From: Pigmentiphaga litoralis | GTDB lineage: Bacteria > Pseudomonadota > Gammaproteobacteria > Burkholderiales > Burkholderiaceae_B | Length of the DNA: 64,000 nt | NCBI RefSeq assembly: GCF_013408655.1 | Contig: NZ_JACCBP010000001.1 | Location: 2,976,001 to 3,040,000 of the forward strand | Direction: 5' to 3' | The notes under the pieces: model-generated | What the model was told of the DNA's origin: nothing | The model's input: only the letters and a program-made list of their open reading frames with translations | Database searches by the model: none | Position numbers and translations under genes: made by a program | Shown here: positions 50,127 through 59,019 of the stretch, one piece after another | Layout of the letters: each line of letters starts with the position of its first letter | How positions within the stretch are numbered: position 1 is the stretch's first letter

Positions 50127-50729
50127 TCAATTACCGCGCGCCGGCATACCGCCCGGCGCGACCACTCCCATCGACACGATGTACTTCAAGGCCGCGTCCA
50201 CACTCATGTTGAGTTCGAAGACTTCGGAACGCGGCACCATCAAAAAGAACCCCGACGTCGGATTCGGCGTCGTCGGAATATACACGCTGACATGCTCACC
50301 CGGCAGCAGGGACGCGACTTCGCCGCCCGGCGAACCGGTCAGGAAACCGATCGTCCACGAGCCCGCGCGGGGATACTGGAACAGGACGGCCTTGCGAAAC
50401 GCCTGGCCGTTGGGGGCCAATACCGTATCGCTGACCTGCTTGACCGAGTTGTAGATGGTCCGCACCAGCGGGATCCGGCTCAGCAGGCCTTCCCAGATTT
50501 CGAACAGCTTGCGGCCCAGCAGGTTGGCGGTGAACAGCCCCGTCAACACGACGACCACCACCACCAGCGCAAAACCGAAGCCCGGAATGTGACGGCCGAA
50601 CAGGGCTTCCGAGGTCAGGAAGCCTGGCACCACCGACTCGAACGTCGAGACCACCATGCCCAGCACCCAGAGGGTGATGACGATGGGGATCCAGACGAGG
50701 AGGCCGGTAATGAAATAACGTTTGAGCAC
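50127..50729 (-). CDS. DUF502 family membrane protein
   Basis: 200 residues with a GTG start at 50729 (the longer frame to 50945 is a Pro/Arg-rich shadow of the FmdB gene). Two N-terminal transmembrane helices ([42 protein letters not shown]) precede a soluble domain with [15 protein letters not shown] and [19 protein letters not shown]. Function of DUF502 proteins is unknown. The next gene upstream is FmdB-like (19 bases away) and aspS follows after 115 bases, suggesting one transcript. Confidence 0.9.
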   Translation of the reverse strand: MLKRYFITGLLVWIPIVITLWVLGMVVSTFESVVPGFLTSEALFGRHIPGFGFALVVVVVVLTGLFTANLLGRKLFEIWEGLLSRIPLVRTIYNSVKQVSDTVLAPNGQAFRKAVLFQYPRAGSWTIGFLTGSPGGEVASLLPGEHVSVYIPTTPNPTSGFFLMVPRSEVFELNMSVDAALKYIVSMGVVAPGGMPARGN

Positions 50730-50748
50730 AGGCGTTCCAGTTAGACGT

Positions 50749-51123
50749 TCACGACGCCGCGGGCTTGGCTGGCACGGCGGCAGGTGCCGCGGCGGCCGAC
50801 GTGCTGCTGCCGCCGCTGCTGTCGGACGACGACGTCTTGCTGTCGGACGCAGCCGGCGCGGCAGTGTCGGTCTTGGCGCTGGCGCCATCGCCACCCGTCG
50901 CCGGCGCGACGCCGGTGGCGGGCTTGTTGCCGGCGTTGTTTCCATTCCGGAAATCGGTCACGTACCAACCCGATCCCTTCAGCTGGAAGCCGGCCGCCGT
51001 GACCTGCTTCTTGAGCGCAGGCTCGCCACACGACGGGCAATCCGTGAGCGGGGCATCGGACATCTTCTGCAGGGCATCTTTTTCAAAGCCGCAGTTGCTG
51101 CATTTATACGCGTAGATAGGCAT
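50749..51123 (-). CDS. FmdB-family zinc ribbon protein
   Basis: 124 residues. The N-terminal ribbon has Cys8/Cys11 and Cys29/Cys32 (MPIYAYKCSNCGFEKD... DCPSCGEP), the usual FmdB/CxxC_CxxC_SSSS pattern. SGWYVTDFRN follows, then a low-complexity Gly/Ser/Ala tail. Proposed roles are regulatory, without firm evidence. It heads the FmdB-DUF502-aspS group. Confidence 0.9.
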   Translation of the reverse strand: MPIYAYKCSNCGFEKDALQKMSDAPLTDCPSCGEPALKKQVTAAGFQLKGSGWYVTDFRNGNNAGNKPATGVAPATGGDGASAKTDTAAPAASDSKTSSSDSSGGSSTSAAAAPAAVPAKPAAS

Positions 51124-51272
51124 TACCAGAACTCCAGGCGCGCCCGGGTATCGAGCGCCACGACCATCGCTGGCCGCTCCCTTGCAGGAAATCGACCAAA
51201 GCCTTGAATTTTAGCGACTTTTTGGGTATTTAGCGCGTCTTGTGCGGCGGCGCGGCAAAAACATCGTCCGGA

Positions 51273-52544
51273 TCACCCCGGCAGCAGGAAAAAGACCGCT
51301 GCGACGATCGTCGGCCCGAGTGATCCGAACAACAGGAACAGGGGCGAAATCGTGCCGCCCGCAAACGTCGGCTTCAGGATCGAAAAGCCGGCCGGGTTCG
51401 GCGCGTTGGCGATCACCGTCAGGCCGCCGCCGGTCACGGCGCCCGCCACCAGCATGTAGCGCCAGGCCTCGCTGCTGCCTTCGACCAGGGACCCCAGGTA
51501 GGTCAGCGCGGCGTTGTCGGTCACGGCCGTCAGGATCGTGGCGCCCCAGTACAGCGCCATGGGCGACAGGCTGCCCAGCAGGTCCTGCAACCACCATTTC
51601 TGCAGCCCGCCCAGCACGATCAGCCCGGCCAGGAAAAAGCCGACCATCAGCCCTTCCTTGATCATCAGCCGGTCCTGGAAGCGCTTGTACGCCGTGGTGT
51701 AGCCGATGAACAGCAGGAACATGCCCATGAAGATGGCCGGGTGATGCGCGAACAGCACCACCCCGATCAGGAACAGCAGGTGCACGGCGGCAACCGCGAC
51801 CGGGATCTTGTGGCGATGCACTTCGAGCTTGGCGGGCACGTGCCGCACCAGCAGGCCACGGAACAGCAGCGTGGCGACCGCGGCATTCAGCACGACGGCG
51901 CACGCGGCCCGCCAGCCGAAATGGGTCGCCATGAAGGCCGAATCCCAGCCGAAGGTCGACGCGACCATGAGCACAGGCGGCGCGGCATAGGCCGTCAGCA
52001 CCCCCCCGATCGAAATGTTGACGAACAGCACGCCCAGGGTCAGGTATTGGAAGCGGGTGTTGTCGATGCGGCGAAAGGCCGTGTCGCGCAGCATGATCGC
52101 GGCCAGGGTCATGGCGGCCGGTTCCGTGATCAGCGACCCGAGCAGGGGCACCACCGACAGCGTGATGAAGTAGGTGACAACCGCGCGATGGGCCGGCACA
52201 CGCGCCGCGATGCCCGCCACCGCATCCATGACCAGATCCAGGATGGGCCGGCTGGCCGCGATCACCATGATGGCGAACACGAACAGCGGCTCAGTAAAGT
52301 TGCGGGTGTCCATGTATTCGACCGTGGTGGCCGTGCCCGCCAGCAACGCCATGCCGACGATGAGCACGAAGGCCCACACGCCAAACACCACTTCGACCTC
52401 GGCCATCAGGTGCCAGAAGCCGGCGTGCGGGCCGTCCTTGTGCGCCAGGCGCGCAAAGAAGGGCACCGAGAAGGTGTGCAGGATGGCGATCGCAAACAGG
52501 GCGGTGGCCAGCAGTTCGACGGGGCTCGGACTCATCACGGGCAT
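51273..52544 (-). CDS. putative Na+/H+ antiporter (DUF1504-type)
   Basis: 423 residues with about a dozen hydrophobic segments. MAEVEVVFGVWAFVLI, SLITEPAAMTLAAIMLRD, ISIGGVLTAYAAPPVLMVA, GATILTAVTDNAALTYLGSLVEG and GGGLTVIANAPNPAGFSIL match the putative Na+/H+ antiporter family (PF07399 by memory), related to CitMHS/NhaD-type ion transporters. It stands alone on the minus strand, upstream of FmdB by 149 bp (51124-51272 holds no gene), and after the czcA terminator. The physiological ion is not proved. Confidence 0.85.
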   Translation of the reverse strand: MPVMSPSPVELLATALFAIAILHTFSVPFFARLAHKDGPHAGFWHLMAEVEVVFGVWAFVLIVGMALLAGTATTVEYMDTRNFTEPLFVFAIMVIAASRPILDLVMDAVAGIAARVPAHRAVVTYFITLSVVPLLGSLITEPAAMTLAAIMLRDTAFRRIDNTRFQYLTLGVLFVNISIGGVLTAYAAPPVLMVASTFGWDSAFMATHFGWRAACAVVLNAAVATLLFRGLLVRHVPAKLEVHRHKIPVAVAAVHLLFLIGVVLFAHHPAIFMGMFLLFIGYTTAYKRFQDRLMIKEGLMVGFFLAGLIVLGGLQKWWLQDLLGSLSPMALYWGATILTAVTDNAALTYLGSLVEGSSEAWRYMLVAGAVTGGGLTVIANAPNPAGFSILKPTFAGGTISPLFLLFGSLGPTIVAAVFFLLPG

Positions 52545-52566
52545 TGAGGGCGTATCCAGAAAAACA

Positions 52567-52593
52567 GGGCAGCGGGAAGTGTACCCGCCGCCC
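52567..52593 (-). terminator. Terminator after czcA
   Basis: GGGCAGCGGG pairs with CCCGCCGCCC (one mismatch), 7-base loop; read on the minus strand it is followed by TGTTTTT. It is 72 bases past the czcA stop. The gap 52594-52664 has imprecise GGATCAGG-like repeats and nothing else. Confidence 0.7.
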
Positions 52594-52664
52594 TTGTTGC
52601 GGATCAGGGCGGATGAGTCCAGATCAGGCCGGATCGCGCCAGGATCACGCCAGGTCAGACAGGA

Positions 52665-55600
52665 TCAGACCGGCACCGGGGCGCCAGCCCTGGCGCGTTC
52701 ACGCCGGCCATGCGCCCACCGGTACAGCACTGGCAGCACCAGCAGGGTCAGCGCCGTCGAAGACAGGATGCCGCCGATCACCACCGTGGCCAGCGGCCGT
52801 TGCACCTCGGCGCCCGTGCCGGTGGCCAGCGCCATCGGCACGAAGCCCAGCGATGCCACCAGTGCCGTCATCAGCACCGGCCGCAGGCGCGTGGCCGCCC
52901 CTTCACGAATGGCCTCGTCCAGCGCATGCCCGGCTTCCCGCAAGCCACGGATGAAGGACAGCATGACCAGCCCGTTGAGCACGGCCACCCCCGACAGCGC
53001 AATGAAGCCGACCGCCGCGGTGATCGACAGCGGCAGATCGCGCAGGTACAGCGCCAGGATGCCGCCGGTCAATGCAAACGGAATGCCGGTGAACACGATC
53101 AGCCCGTCCTTCAGGTTGCCGAACATGGCAAACAGGATCACGAACACCAGCGCGAGCGCCGCAGGCACCACCCACATCAACCGTTCCGTTGCGGACTGCA
53201 ACTGTTCGAAGGTGCCGCCCCACCCTGTCCAGTAACCGGGCGGCACCGTCACCTGCGCGCGGATCGCGGCTTCGGCTTCGGTCACGAACGAACCGATGTC
53301 CCGGCCGGTCACGTTGGTGCTGACCACCACCCGGCGTTTGCCGTCTTCACGCGACACCTGGTTGGGGCCCGGCGCCAGATCGAAGCTTGCGATTTCCCCC
53401 AACGGCAGGAAAGTCGTCGGCCCGCCCGCCCCCGCCGGCAAGGCGATCGGCAAGCGGCGCATGGCATCCAGGTCGGCGCGGGTGCTCTCGGGCAAGCGGA
53501 CCACGATCGCAAACCGCCGGTCGCCCTGGAAAAAGGTGCCGGCTTCCTGTCCGCCAATGGCGGTGCCGATCGCAAATTGCACGTCGGCCAGATTCAGGCC
53601 ATAGCGCGCCGCCGCTTGCCGATCGATGTTGACGGTCAGCATGGGCAGGCCCGTGGTCTGCTCGACCTTGACACCCGTGGCCCCCGGCACGCGCTGCAGC
53701 ACGGCGGCGATGGCATTGGCCGTGCGGTTCAGCACTGCCTGGTCGTCGCCGAAGACCTTGACCGCGACGTCGCTGCGCACGCCCGAAATCAGCTCGTTGA
53801 AACGCAACTGGATCGGCTGCGAAAACTCGTACGCATTGCCGGGCACCTGGGCCGCTTCTTCCTGGATCGCGGCCAGCAGCTCGGCGCGTGTCTTGCGTGG
53901 CGTGGGCCATTCATCGCGCGGCTTGAGCATGATGTAGCCGTCCGAGATGTTGGGCGGCATGGGATCGGACGCCACCTCGGCCGTACCCGTGCGCGCGAAC
54001 ACCCGCTCGATTTCCGGAAAGCGGTCCACCAGACGGCGTTCCAGCTGCTGCTGCAATGCCACCGACTGCGTCAGGCTGGTGCCCGGGATACGCAGCGCCT
54101 GGATGGCGATGTCGCCTTCGTCCAGATTGGGAATGAATTCGCTGCCGAGGCGGCTGGCCATGATGCCCGACAGCGCGATCGCAACTGCCGCGATGGTCAG
54201 CACGACCGGGCCATTGGCCAATGCCGTGTCCAGTCCGCGCCGATAGGCCCGTGACGCCCCCTGCATCAACCGGTTGTCTTTCTCAACGACCCGGTTGCCG
54301 ATGAACAGGGCGACGGCCGCCGGCACGAAGGTCAGCGACAGCAGCATGGCGCCGATCAGCGCCAGCACCACCGTAAAGGCCATGGGGTGGAACATCTTGC
54401 CTTCGACACCGGTCAGCGCAAAGATCGGCAGGTAGACGACCATGATGATCAGTTGCCCGTACAGCAAGGGCCGGCGCGCTTCGCGGGCCGCTTCGAACAC
54501 CTGGTCGAAGCGTTCCTGCAGGGTCAGGTTGCGGCCCCGTGCCTGCTGCGCGTGGGCCAGCCGCCGCACGCAGTTTTCAACGATCACCACGGCGCCGTCG
54601 ACGATGATGCCGAAGTCCAGCGCGCCCAGGCTCATCAGGTTGGCGCTGATGCGATACGTGACCATGCCGCTGAACGTGAACAGCATCGACAGGGGAATCA
54701 CCATGGCGGTGATCAGCGCCGCCCGCAGGTTGCCCAGGAACACGAACAGCACCGCAATCACCAGCGCCGCGCCTTCCAGCAGATTGGTGCGCACGGTGGC
54801 GATCGCCTTGTTCACCAGCACCGTGCGGTCGTACACGGTGACCGCCTTGACGCCCTTGGGCAGGGTCTGGTTGATGTCCGCCATCTTGCGATCGACCGCG
54901 CGCGACACCGTGCGGCTGTTCTCGCCGATCAGCATGAAGACGGTGCCCAGCACGACTTCGGACCCGTTTTCCGTGGCGGCGCCCGTGCGCAGTTCGCGCC
55001 CGATGCCCACCTGCGCCACGTCACGGATCCGGATGGGCTGGCCCTGGGCACGGCCCACCAGAATGTCGCGAATGTCTTCTTCGGTCCGGACCTGGCCCGG
55101 CGCGCGCACCAGGTATTGCTCGCCCTGCTTTTCGATATACCCCGCGCCCACGTTGTCGTTGTTGCGGTTCAGCGCCGTCACCACGTCCTGCAAGGTCAGG
55201 CCGTAGGACGACAGGCGATCGACACTGGGGGCCACGTGGTATTCCTTGGCAAAGCCGCCAATGGTGTTGATCTCGGTCACGCCCGGCACGTTGCGCAGTT
55301 GTGGCTTGATCACCCAGTCCTGGATCTCGCGCAGGTCGGTCGGCGTATAGGCCGAGCCATCGGGCTTTCGGGCGCCTGGCTCGGTTTCCACCGTCCACAG
55401 GTAGATCTCGCCCAGGCCGGTTGAAATCGGTCCCATGGCCGGCACCACGCCCACCGGCAGCTGGGCGGCAGCCTCTTGCAGCCGTTGGTTGACCAGTTGC
55501 CGCGCGGCGTGGATGTCGGTGCCGTCCTTGAAGATGGCCGTGACCTGCGACAGCCCGTAGCGCGACAGCGACCGCGTCTGCTGCAGGCCAGGCAAGCCGG

Positions 55601-55820
55601 CCATGGCGGTTTCGACCGGATAGCTCACCCGCTGCTCGGTTTCCAGGGGGGAATAACCCGGCGCGGACGTGTTGATCTGCACCTGCACATTGGTGATGTC
55701 GGGGACGGCATCGATGGGCAGGCGGGTGGCGTTGTACAGGCCCAGCGCCGCGACCAGCGCCACGCCCAGCATGACCAGCCATCGTTGATCGATGGCGAAA
55801 CGGATCAGTCTTTCAAACAT
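52665..55820 (-). CDS. czcA: CzcA-type heavy-metal RND efflux pump
   Basis: 1051-residue inner-membrane RND protein. Start ATG at 55820 with GGAG upstream. The transmembrane proton relay reads DFGIIVDGAVVIVEN with Asp402, Asp408 and Glu415, exactly the residues and spacing of C. metallidurans CzcA, which marks the Zn/Co/Cd (divalent) class rather than Cu/Ag CusA. Other landmarks are SRYGLSQVTAIFKDGTDIH, LPVGVVPAMGPISTGLGEIY and PLSMLFTFSGMVTYRI. It pumps metal ions from the periplasm or cytoplasm across the outer membrane with CzcB and CzcC. Last gene of czcICBA, 11 bp after czcB. Confidence 0.93.
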   Translation of the reverse strand: MFERLIRFAIDQRWLVMLGVALVAALGLYNATRLPIDAVPDITNVQVQINTSAPGYSPLETEQRVSYPVETAMAGLPGLQQTRSLSRYGLSQVTAIFKDGTDIHAARQLVNQRLQEAAAQLPVGVVPAMGPISTGLGEIYLWTVETEPGARKPDGSAYTPTDLREIQDWVIKPQLRNVPGVTEINTIGGFAKEYHVAPSVDRLSSYGLTLQDVVTALNRNNDNVGAGYIEKQGEQYLVRAPGQVRTEEDIRDILVGRAQGQPIRIRDVAQVGIGRELRTGAATENGSEVVLGTVFMLIGENSRTVSRAVDRKMADINQTLPKGVKAVTVYDRTVLVNKAIATVRTNLLEGAALVIAVLFVFLGNLRAALITAMVIPLSMLFTFSGMVTYRISANLMSLGALDFGIIVDGAVVIVENCVRRLAHAQQARGRNLTLQERFDQVFEAAREARRPLLYGQLIIMVVYLPIFALTGVEGKMFHPMAFTVVLALIGAMLLSLTFVPAAVALFIGNRVVEKDNRLMQGASRAYRRGLDTALANGPVVLTIAAVAIALSGIMASRLGSEFIPNLDEGDIAIQALRIPGTSLTQSVALQQQLERRLVDRFPEIERVFARTGTAEVASDPMPPNISDGYIMLKPRDEWPTPRKTRAELLAAIQEEAAQVPGNAYEFSQPIQLRFNELISGVRSDVAVKVFGDDQAVLNRTANAIAAVLQRVPGATGVKVEQTTGLPMLTVNIDRQAAARYGLNLADVQFAIGTAIGGQEAGTFFQGDRRFAIVVRLPESTRADLDAMRRLPIALPAGAGGPTTFLPLGEIASFDLAPGPNQVSREDGKRRVVVSTNVTGRDIGSFVTEAEAAIRAQVTVPPGYWTGWGGTFEQLQSATERLMWVVPAALALVFVILFAMFGNLKDGLIVFTGIPFALTGGILALYLRDLPLSITAAVGFIALSGVAVLNGLVMLSFIRGLREAGHALDEAIREGAATRLRPVLMTALVASLGFVPMALATGTGAEVQRPLATVVIGGILSSTALTLLVLPVLYRWAHGRRERARAGAPVPV

Positions 55821-55831
55821 GCCTGCTCCGT

Positions 55832-57139
55832 TCAATGGGTATGTTCGGCGCTGGACTTGCCCAGCTCCGACTTCAACACAAAGCTGTTGCCCGATGCATA
55901 CCGCTCACCGGCCTGCAGTCCACTGACGATTTCCACATGCGTGGACGACGACCGGCCCACCGTGACCGGACGCGCGCGCAAGGTGTCGCCATCGACCACA
56001 AAAACCGACGGCTTGTCTTCCACGGTCTGGATTGCGGCGACTTCGACGGCAACCGGCGCCGTCACCCGATCGACCAGTGCCCGCACCGTGACGAACAGCC
56101 CCGGACGCCAGGCCATGTCGGGATTGGCCAGCGTGACGCGGGCGGTGGCGGTGCGGGTTTGCTGGCCAAGCAGCGAGCCGATGTAAGACACCTTGCCCGT
56201 GGCCTGCGCTTCGAACGCCGCGGCGCGGATGCTGGCCTGCTGGCCCACCCGCACGCGCCCCAGGTCTTGCGCGGACACGACAAATTCGGCCCATACCGAC
56301 CGCAGGTCGGACAGCGTGAAAACGGTCGCGTTGTCGGCCACCGCCTCGCCCAGCGAAATGTGCTTTTCGACGATGACGCCGTCAAAGGGGGCACGCAGTT
56401 CGTACTGGTTCAGCTGCGCGCCGCCCCGTTGCGCGCCAATGGCGGCGAGTTTTTCCGTGGCGTTGCGCACCGCGATCTGCGATTCCTGCAAGGCCGTGGT
56501 GGCTTGAAGGTAGTCCTGCTCGGCCGAGATCTTTTCTTCGAACAGGGTCTTTTCGCGCTGGTGCAGCCGCTGCGCCAGATCCAGCCGGCGTTGCGCGGCC
56601 TGCAGTTCGCTGCGCATGTCGGATACGCCCGGACTGGCGATCACGGCCAGCACATCGCCTTTCCTGACCTGCTGGCCGATGCTGGCCGGCACGCGTTCAA
56701 CCACGCCACCCACGCGCGGCACCACATGCGCAGTCATGTCGTCGTTGAATTTGATTTCGCCGGGGAATTCGGTGGCGTCCTGCACCGTGGCCGGTCCGGC
56801 CGTGGCGATCGTGACGCCCGATGCCGACAGTTGGGCGGGGCTGAGTTTGACGGCCTCGCCGGCGTGCGCGTCGGCCGCGCCTGGCTTTTGTCCGGCGACT
56901 GCGGGTGCCGAGGCGGCGGGCGTCTTGCCCGGCGCGCCGTGGCTGGCGTCGTTGTGACCGCCTTGCGCGGTGCCGGTTTCTGTCGTGCCGCCTTGCGTGG
57001 TCTGTTCGCCATGTCCGTGGTCATCGTGCCCGTCGTCGTGACCGGATTCGCGTCCGCTGAACAGCATCGCGGCGCCCGCCACGACGCCCACCAGGATCAC
57101 TGCCGCCATCGCGGCCCGTTGTTTGTTCGAGATTGCCAT
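55832..57139 (-). CDS. czcB: CzcB-type membrane fusion (periplasmic adaptor) protein
   Basis: 435 residues from the ATG at 57139. One N-terminal transmembrane helix is followed by a His/Asp-rich stretch (SGHDDGHDDHGHG, residues 33-45) that can bind metal, as in CzcB. The core has VVPRVGGVVERVPASIGQQVRKGDVLAVIAS (lipoyl-like half), a helical hairpin, and LRAPFDGVIVEKHISLGEAVA. The rest fits the membrane fusion protein fold. It links CzcA and the outer-membrane CzcC. Gap to czcC is 10 bp. Confidence 0.92.
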   Translation of the reverse strand: MAISNKQRAAMAAVILVGVVAGAAMLFSGRESGHDDGHDDHGHGEQTTQGGTTETGTAQGGHNDASHGAPGKTPAASAPAVAGQKPGAADAHAGEAVKLSPAQLSASGVTIATAGPATVQDATEFPGEIKFNDDMTAHVVPRVGGVVERVPASIGQQVRKGDVLAVIASPGVSDMRSELQAAQRRLDLAQRLHQREKTLFEEKISAEQDYLQATTALQESQIAVRNATEKLAAIGAQRGGAQLNQYELRAPFDGVIVEKHISLGEAVADNATVFTLSDLRSVWAEFVVSAQDLGRVRVGQQASIRAAAFEAQATGKVSYIGSLLGQQTRTATARVTLANPDMAWRPGLFVTVRALVDRVTAPVAVEVAAIQTVEDKPSVFVVDGDTLRARPVTVGRSSSTHVEIVSGLQAGERYASGNSFVLKSELGKSSAEHTH

Positions 57140-57149
57140 AAAGGTTTCC

Positions 57150-58418
57150 TTAGCGACCAAGAATGCGGTCGATGGTGGCGGCGGCCTGGTAGGCGCTGGC
57201 CAGCTGGTCGAGGTAGCGCGCACGGGCCTGGAACAGGGTGCGCTGGCTGTCGAGCACTTCAAGAAAGCTGAACTTGCCGGCTTCGAAGCCGCGGGTGGCG
57301 GCATCGAAGGCCTGCTGCGCGGCTGGCAGGATCGCCGTGCGCAAGGTGTTGGCCGACTCGCGCGACACCGTCAATGCGGCCGACGCGCGGCGCAGTTCGA
57401 AACCCAGCCGCGCGGCCAGTACCTGCTGCTGGTCGCGTGCCTGATCGGCCCGGCTCAGCGCCTGGTACAGATTCCCCTGGTTGCGGTCGAATACGGGAAT
57501 CGGGATGGACACCCCCACCACTGCCTGCGTCAGGCCCAGTTCATTGTTGCGGCGCGCGCCCACGTTGAAGGTCACGTCGGGATAACGGCGCGTGCGTTCC
57601 ACCTCGACCTGCGCGCGCAGGCGGTCCGACTCGCGCTGGCTCGCCACCACATCGGGCGAATCGGCCAGTGCCTGCAGCAAGGCATCCACCGGCGGGCGTT
57701 CGGGCAGGTCATCCAGCACGCCCCCCACGTCGCCAAAGGCCGTGGCCGCATTGCCCCACAAGGACACCAGGCCGTCGCGCGCCACCTGCAGCGCGGCGCG
57801 GCCTTCCGCCAGGGCGAGTTCGGCATTGGCCTGTTCGACCCCGGCCTTGGTGGCTTCGACCGGCGAAATCTTGCCAGCTTCCACCCGCCGGCCCGCAATG
57901 CGCGAGCCCTGGCTGGCCAGGTCGACCGACGCCTGGCTGAGGCGGATGCGTTCCTGCGCGATCAGGATCGCAAAGAAGGCGCCGATCACCTCGGCCCGCA
58001 ACTGGGCCCGGGCCACGTTGAACTGCGCCCGCGCCAGATCGCGGCTGGCATCGGCCGCTGTCATCCGGGCGGCGCGCTTGCCGCCCAATTCGATCGGCAG
58101 GCCGATCTGCGCCGTCGTGATCCGGCTGGACTGGCGGGTGTCCTCCATCGACGTGCCGACTTCGGGGTTGGGCCGCGTCGCGGCCTGGATGGCTTCGCCT
58201 TCGGCGATATCGATATCGCGGGCGGCGGCGGACAGGAAGAAGCTGCCGGCCGACGCGCGTTCAAGTGCCTGCGCAAGCGTGAGGGGTTCGGAAGTAACAA
58301 GGGGGGTAAGGGCCTGAGCAGGCACGGCAGCCGGCGCCGGGGGCGCAAGCTGCGCGTACGTGTACGCAGGGAACATCGAGCAGGCCGCTAACAAGGGCGG
58401 CAACCACCATGGCGTCAT
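57150..58418 (-). CDS. czcC: CzcC-type outer membrane efflux protein
   Basis: 422-residue TolC-family protein. A signal sequence ends TYAQLAP. TRPNPEVGTSMEDTR, GLPIELGGKRAARMTAADA, an RxxGARRNNELGLTQAVVGVSIPIPVFDRNQG segment and the second repeat FEAGKFSFLEVLDSQRTLFQARARYL show the two structural repeats of outer-membrane efflux proteins, like CzcC/CusC. It forms the outer-membrane channel of the pump. Confidence 0.92.
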   Translation of the reverse strand: MTPWWLPPLLAACSMFPAYTYAQLAPPAPAAVPAQALTPLVTSEPLTLAQALERASAGSFFLSAAARDIDIAEGEAIQAATRPNPEVGTSMEDTRQSSRITTAQIGLPIELGGKRAARMTAADASRDLARAQFNVARAQLRAEVIGAFFAILIAQERIRLSQASVDLASQGSRIAGRRVEAGKISPVEATKAGVEQANAELALAEGRAALQVARDGLVSLWGNAATAFGDVGGVLDDLPERPPVDALLQALADSPDVVASQRESDRLRAQVEVERTRRYPDVTFNVGARRNNELGLTQAVVGVSIPIPVFDRNQGNLYQALSRADQARDQQQVLAARLGFELRRASAALTVSRESANTLRTAILPAAQQAFDAATRGFEAGKFSFLEVLDSQRTLFQARARYLDQLASAYQAAATIDRILGR

Positions 58419-58460
58419 TCATCGCATCCAGAGTCAAAGACAATCGGAGGCGAGACGAGG

Positions 58461-58476
58461 CGGATCGAAAGATCCG
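58461..58476. promoter_or_regulatory. Short hairpin between czcI and czcC
   Basis: CGGATC-GAAA-GATCCG in the 134-bp gap, 43 bases ahead of czcC. Stable small hairpin, no T-run. It may partly separate czcI from czcCBA expression. Confidence 0.35.
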
Positions 58477-58552
58477 TGCCGGGGCCGTCTACATGGGGAC
58501 GCGCGCTGACGCAGTCAGGCAGGCGCGGAGCAGGAGGACGTCGTCTCGCCGG

Positions 58553-58900
58553 TCAGGCGAGACGCAGCCAATTGGGACGTTCGGGCTCGGCCACGCGGGC
58601 CGACATGACCGCAAAGGTTGCAGCGGGCGTCGCATGCGGCCGCGCGGCAGGCGCGGCAACGACCGGGGCAATGGGCAGGACGCTGGGGCACGCGATCAGG
58701 TGGCAGATCATGCAATCCTGGTCCGGGATCAGGGATCCGTCGGTCCGCTTTTCGGCAGACGCGCGATGCTCATGCTCGTGGTGGCCAAAGTGAGTGACCT
58801 TGGCCGCGCCGGCTTCGTGCTGACAGTACGCAGCCGCGCTCGCCCAGACGGACTGGAGCGGCAGCAAGACGATCATCAGCAGGAATATGAAGCGGCGCAT
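58553..58900 (-). CDS. czcI: CzcI-like small secreted protein
   Basis: 115 residues from the ATG at 58900; the frame continues to 58987 without a ribosome-binding site. A hydrophobic start (MRRFIFLLMIVLLPLQSVWA) is followed by YCQHEAG, the His-rich HFGHHEHEH (37-45) and DCMICHLIAC (62-71) metal-type motifs. This matches CzcI, the first gene of czcICBA in Cupriavidus, a periplasmic protein of unclear regulatory role. It is followed after 134 bp by czcC. Confidence 0.8.
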   Translation of the reverse strand: MRRFIFLLMIVLLPLQSVWASAAAYCQHEAGAAKVTHFGHHEHEHRASAEKRTDGSLIPDQDCMICHLIACPSVLPIAPVVAAPAARPHATPAATFAVMSARVAEPERPNWLRLA

Positions 58901-58959
58901 GGGGGGCATTATAGCCATGGCACCGCGGCAAGAAGATGACCGCGGCCTATCAACGACAA

Positions 58960-58984
58960 GGCCCGCACGGCGAACCGGCGGGCC
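58960..58984 (-). terminator. Terminator between the MCP gene and czcI
   Basis: GGCCCGC with GCGGGCC, inner CGG/CCG around a TTCG-type loop: a strong hairpin 35 bases beyond the MCP stop (59020). A T-rich TTGTCGTTG follows on the minus strand. It separates the chemoreceptor from the czc operon. Confidence 0.6.
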
Positions 58985-59019
58985 CATGAACCCTCTGCGC
59001 GATCTTTACAGCAGGGTGA

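Noticed and set aside
52594..52664. Repeated GGATCAGG-like words downstream of czcA
   Set aside because: Copies differ in spacing and sequence, so there is no consistent period and I do not call it a repeat array.
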